Shown: positions 61,588 to 64,000 of the stretch, piece by piece
How positions within the stretch are numbered: position 1 is the first letter of the stretch
How the letters are laid out: every line of letters starts with the position of its first letter
Origin: Tetranychus cinnabarinus
Lineage: Eukaryota > Arthropoda > Arachnida > Trombidiformes > Tetranychidae
Assembly: GCA_022266195.1 (NCBI GenBank)
Contig: WHVY01000005.1
Coordinates: forward strand, 8,184,001-8,248,000
DNA: 64,000 bases
Direction of reading: 5' to 3'
The notes under the pieces: model-generated
Told to the model about the DNA's origin: nothing
Seen by the model: only the letters and a program-made list of their open reading frames with translations
Database searches by the model: none
Made by a program: the position numbers and the translations under genes

Positions 61588-62225
61588 CAAAATTTTTAAG
61601 TTACTAAACGTTTTCTCCTTATTAAAAGGAACTGTTTAATACCAGTATGGCCGAAATTGGTTTAGTAGTTTGTGAAATATTTAGTGAACAAAAGTAGAAA
61701 AAGTGGGCATAACCTGCCCATGTTAACCCTATGGTAAAATTTCAAGTGTCAGAACTCAAATTTTTAAGTTAGTAAACGTTTTCTCCCGGTTAAAAGGAAC
61801 TGTTTAATACTAGTATGGACGAAATTGGTTTAGTAGTTTGTAAAATATTCAATGAACAAAAGTTGAAAAAGTGGACAAAACCTGCCCATGTTAACCCTAT
61901 GGTAAAATTTCAAGTGTCAGAACTCAAATTTTTAAGTTAGTAAACGTTTTCTCCTCATTAAAAGGAACTGTTTAAGACCTGTATGGCCGAAATTGGTTTA
62001 GTAGTTTGTAAAATATTCAATGAACAAAAGTTGAAAAAGTGGACAAAACCTGCCCATGTTAACCCTATGGTAAAATTTCAAGTGTCAGAACTCAAATTTT
62101 TAAGTTAGTAAACGTTTTCTCCCGGTTAAAAGGAACTGTTTAATACTAGAACGACCGAAATCGGTTCAGTAATTTTCGAAATATTAAGTGAACAAAAGTT
62201 GAAAAAGTGGACAAAAGTTTAAAAT
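61588..62225. repeat. Tandem repeat, unit 168 bp, about 3.8 copies
   Basis: The landmark TAAACGTTTTCTCC recurs with its ACG at 61608, 61776, 61944 and 62112, an exact 168-bp step. Each unit also carries AAAGGAACTGTTTAA, GACCGAAAT.GGTT-type stretches, GAACAAAAGT.GAAAAAGTGG and CCATGTTAACCCTATGG. The last copy is truncated. Units differ by a few bases. No open frame runs through it. Confidence 0.9.
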
Positions 62226-62389
62226 TCGTGAGAGTTTAAATCTAAATATGAGTTTAAATATTGAAGTTGAAAGTTTGGGTATGAAGTGAAAGAGCGAGAG
62301 AGGTAACACAAAGCAACAACAACGTGAGAAATAAAAATAATAAAGAAAAAAAAAACTCCCACGGTAAAAGCTTGTTTAGAAAGAACTAA

Positions 62390-63367
62390 ATGGTTTCATT
62401 CCTCTGTTACCTCTTACCTTTGCAAGTTGTGATCCCTCATTTTTATCTTACGTGTAAAATGTTGCAAATACTTGCCCCACTTGATATTTTGTACGGTAAT
62501 TGTGGGCATACTGTGGAGGCAACTAATGTCTTGTGTATGCGATTCGAGGCTGAACTACCCGATCTTGGATGTTTTACAGAGTTAGTGCCTAGCTGTATGC
62601 CGGCGACTTTTGAAGGCGACGCGGTTCGAAAACACATATCTACTGTGCCTAGGGATGCGGGAGTTTTATCGCGTGATTGCGATTCTTTCATTTTCACAGC
62701 ATTATATCGCGTTAGTCAACATTATGTTGCTCTACAAGCTAAGTGGTGTAATCTAAAATTGTTGATTATTGTTGCTTATTTGTCACCAACACCAAGTGTT
62801 TTAAGCAATAACCAATATGTGGAGCTTGTACAGGAACTTACAGTGATGTGTACGCAAGTTCCTCCTGACGCGCTTGCCATTTTACTAGGAGATTTCAATG
62901 CCTATCACCCTAACTGGTCTAACGAGACTTGCCGGAACAGCCGTAAGCGAACTAAAGGTGCTGTTCTTAAATACCATACTGAAAAAGCTGGACTCATGGT
63001 TGTTAATTCTGGTCAACCGAATTGTTTCCGAGGAATGACCGAAACCGTGAACGATCTGGTTTTTGTTAACCATGCGATGTTCAGTGGTTTCAGTCATTGT
63101 GAAACCACCGAACACCTTGGTGGCTCTGATCATAATATGATCCGACTACAATTTGATTATGATGGGATCTTTCAATATTTGAACGCACGCCACATTCATA
63201 TTCTTGGTGTAACTGTTCAGAATGGTAGGGTGTTTCTGGCTGAGAATGATTCACGAAACGGAAATGAAGCTCACAGATATATACAAGATGGACGAGTCGC
63301 TGGTCCTTCTGGAGTTCCAGGTGTCGCATCAGGTGTTCAATACCCGGATTGTGGTTTCAACCCATAG
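62390..63367 (+). CDS. Endonuclease/exonuclease/phosphatase-domain ORF from a non-LTR retroelement, without reverse transcriptase
   Basis: 325 residues. The AP-endonuclease-like nicking domain of non-LTR retrotransposons is seen at about residues 80-255: IIVAYLSPTPS, the metal-binding AILLGDFNAYHPNWSNE, the NDLVFVN segment and the catalytic GGSDHNMIRL near the end. The upstream 80 residues match the fold loosely. After about residue 260 the protein continues with 65 unrelated residues (HIHILGVTVQNGR..., Gly/Pro-rich) and stops, so no reverse transcriptase follows. This is a truncated element; most non-LTR copies lose the 5' end, so losing the 3' part suggests a later deletion or recombination. 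The exact start is uncertain. Confidence 0.7.
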   Translation: MVSFLCYLLPLQVVIPHFYLTCKMLQILAPLDILYGNCGHTVEATNVLCMRFEAELPDLGCFTELVPSCMPATFEGDAVRKHISTVPRDAGVLSRDCDSFIFTALYRVSQHYVALQAKWCNLKLLIIVAYLSPTPSVLSNNQYVELVQELTVMCTQVPPDALAILLGDFNAYHPNWSNETCRNSRKRTKGAVLKYHTEKAGLMVVNSGQPNCFRGMTETVNDLVFVNHAMFSGFSHCETTEHLGGSDHNMIRLQFDYDGIFQYLNARHIHILGVTVQNGRVFLAENDSRNGNEAHRYIQDGRVAGPSGVPGVASGVQYPDCGFNP

Positions 63368-63537
63368 ACTCAAATAGTCTAAATTAATTATCAATAATAA
63401 TACGAAATGAACGATGAAATCAATGAAATTGTACGCAAGATAAGTAAATGAATTAATTGGATTTGTAAAACTATTAAATAATAAGATACATGAATAAAAA
63501 TAAGAACTGATAAATGATTTACGTGTAAATTAGACAT
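63368..63537. other. Spacer between two convergent transposon ORFs
   Basis: AT-rich 170 bp between the endonuclease ORF (plus) and the Gypsy pol end (minus). Nothing recognised. Confidence 0.4.
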
Positions 63538-64000
63538 TTAGTTTAAGTAACTTGAAGCTATCAAACGATCGGGTCTTTTCTTTGTTCGTTTGGACTTTCT
63601 TGGGGTTTGAACTTCCACTTCTGGATGTTCACTCTCGGCGCTAACTTCAGCGGAATATTCTGTAACTTCCTTTTGAATGATAATAGTATCATCGGAGGAG
63701 TCACTAGCTACTTCCTCAGATTCTGATAAACAGGCTTTTTCTATGCGAGGGTGGTAGGGCTTAAGCCTCGAGACGTGGACTAAGCTGGTCTTATTTTTAT
63801 TCTCATCTTCTAAAAGTTTGTAGGTGTTCAGACCGGTTCTTTCTAATACTCTATAAGGTCCTGAGAAAGCATGTAAAAGTTTTTCGGACCTACCTACCCT
63901 TCGACGAGGTGTATACAACATGACCTGATCTCCTGCTTCGAAAATAACCTGTCGATGGCGGCTGTCGTATTCTTGTTTGTTAGCAGCTTGCGCTACATTT
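63538..64000 (-). mobile_element. Ty3/Gypsy retrotransposon pol, C-terminal end of integrase (continues off right edge)
   Basis: The minus-strand frame is open from the right edge to a stop at 63538. It shows the conserved integrase C-terminus: a basic stretch with the D.V.L motif (GDQVMLYTPRRRVGRSEKLL), then GPYRVLERTGLNTYKLLED and the closing SLVHVSRLKPYHPR. An acidic Ser-rich tail and a basic end (KSKRTKKRPDRL) follow. The catalytic core, reverse transcriptase and LTRs lie outside the window. The frame is intact as far as visible, so this copy may be fairly recent. Confidence 0.85.

Overview
This is eukaryotic DNA: AT-rich, with genes split by short GT-AG introns (often 50-120 bp) and clear animal proteins. 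The ryanodine receptor, a kettin-type titin, a plasma-membrane calcium ATPase and ABCC transporters point to an arthropod. The compact introns and small intergenic spaces fit an acariform mite such as a spider mite; that identification is inference, as no species marker is present.

Layout. 1-7.8 kb, minus strand: the first four coding exons (about 2,100 residues) of the ryanodine receptor gene, running off the left edge. 10.2-31.7 kb, minus strand: an apparently complete kettin/sallimus gene (21 coding exons, about 4,610 residues, about 34 Ig domains). Its largest intron holds the last three exons of a ferlin gene on the opposite strand and a foldback repeat. 33.2-36.4 and 40.3-43.7 kb: two copies of a segmental duplication. 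Each carries a two-exon gene for an unrecognised protein with two BTB-like regions, plus the first coding exon of a KCTD1/15-like gene. Between the copies lies a 5'-truncated, frameshifted ABCC (MRP-type) transporter. The downstream KCTD copy keeps further exons but is frameshifted and cut off at its 3' end. 45.6-55.7 kb, plus strand: a complete 14-exon PMCA gene (1,092 residues) whose 4.8-kb fourth intron holds an intronless BTB-BACK-Kelch gene on the minus strand, a pair of nested MITEs and a SINE-like repeat. 57.1-59.3 kb, plus strand: a 13-exon gene for a secreted protein of repeated exon pairs, each with a dibasic Lys-Arg site. 59.4-60.5 kb, minus strand: a second, internally deleted ABCC fragment that looks almost identical to part of the first. 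61-64 kb: transposon-derived material, comprising a zinc-finger ORF, a 168-bp tandem repeat, an endonuclease-domain ORF and the 3' end of a Ty3/Gypsy pol gene.

Several intact genes concern muscle and calcium: RyR releases calcium from the sarcoplasmic reticulum, kettin links actin and thick filaments near the Z-disc, and PMCA pumps calcium out of the cell. The middle and right parts record recent rearrangement: tandem duplication, inverted duplication, deletions with 4-bp microhomology, and transposon insertions. The least explained items are the paired BTB-like genes, whose coding regions differ far more than their flanks, and the exon-pair repeat precursor at 57-59 kb.
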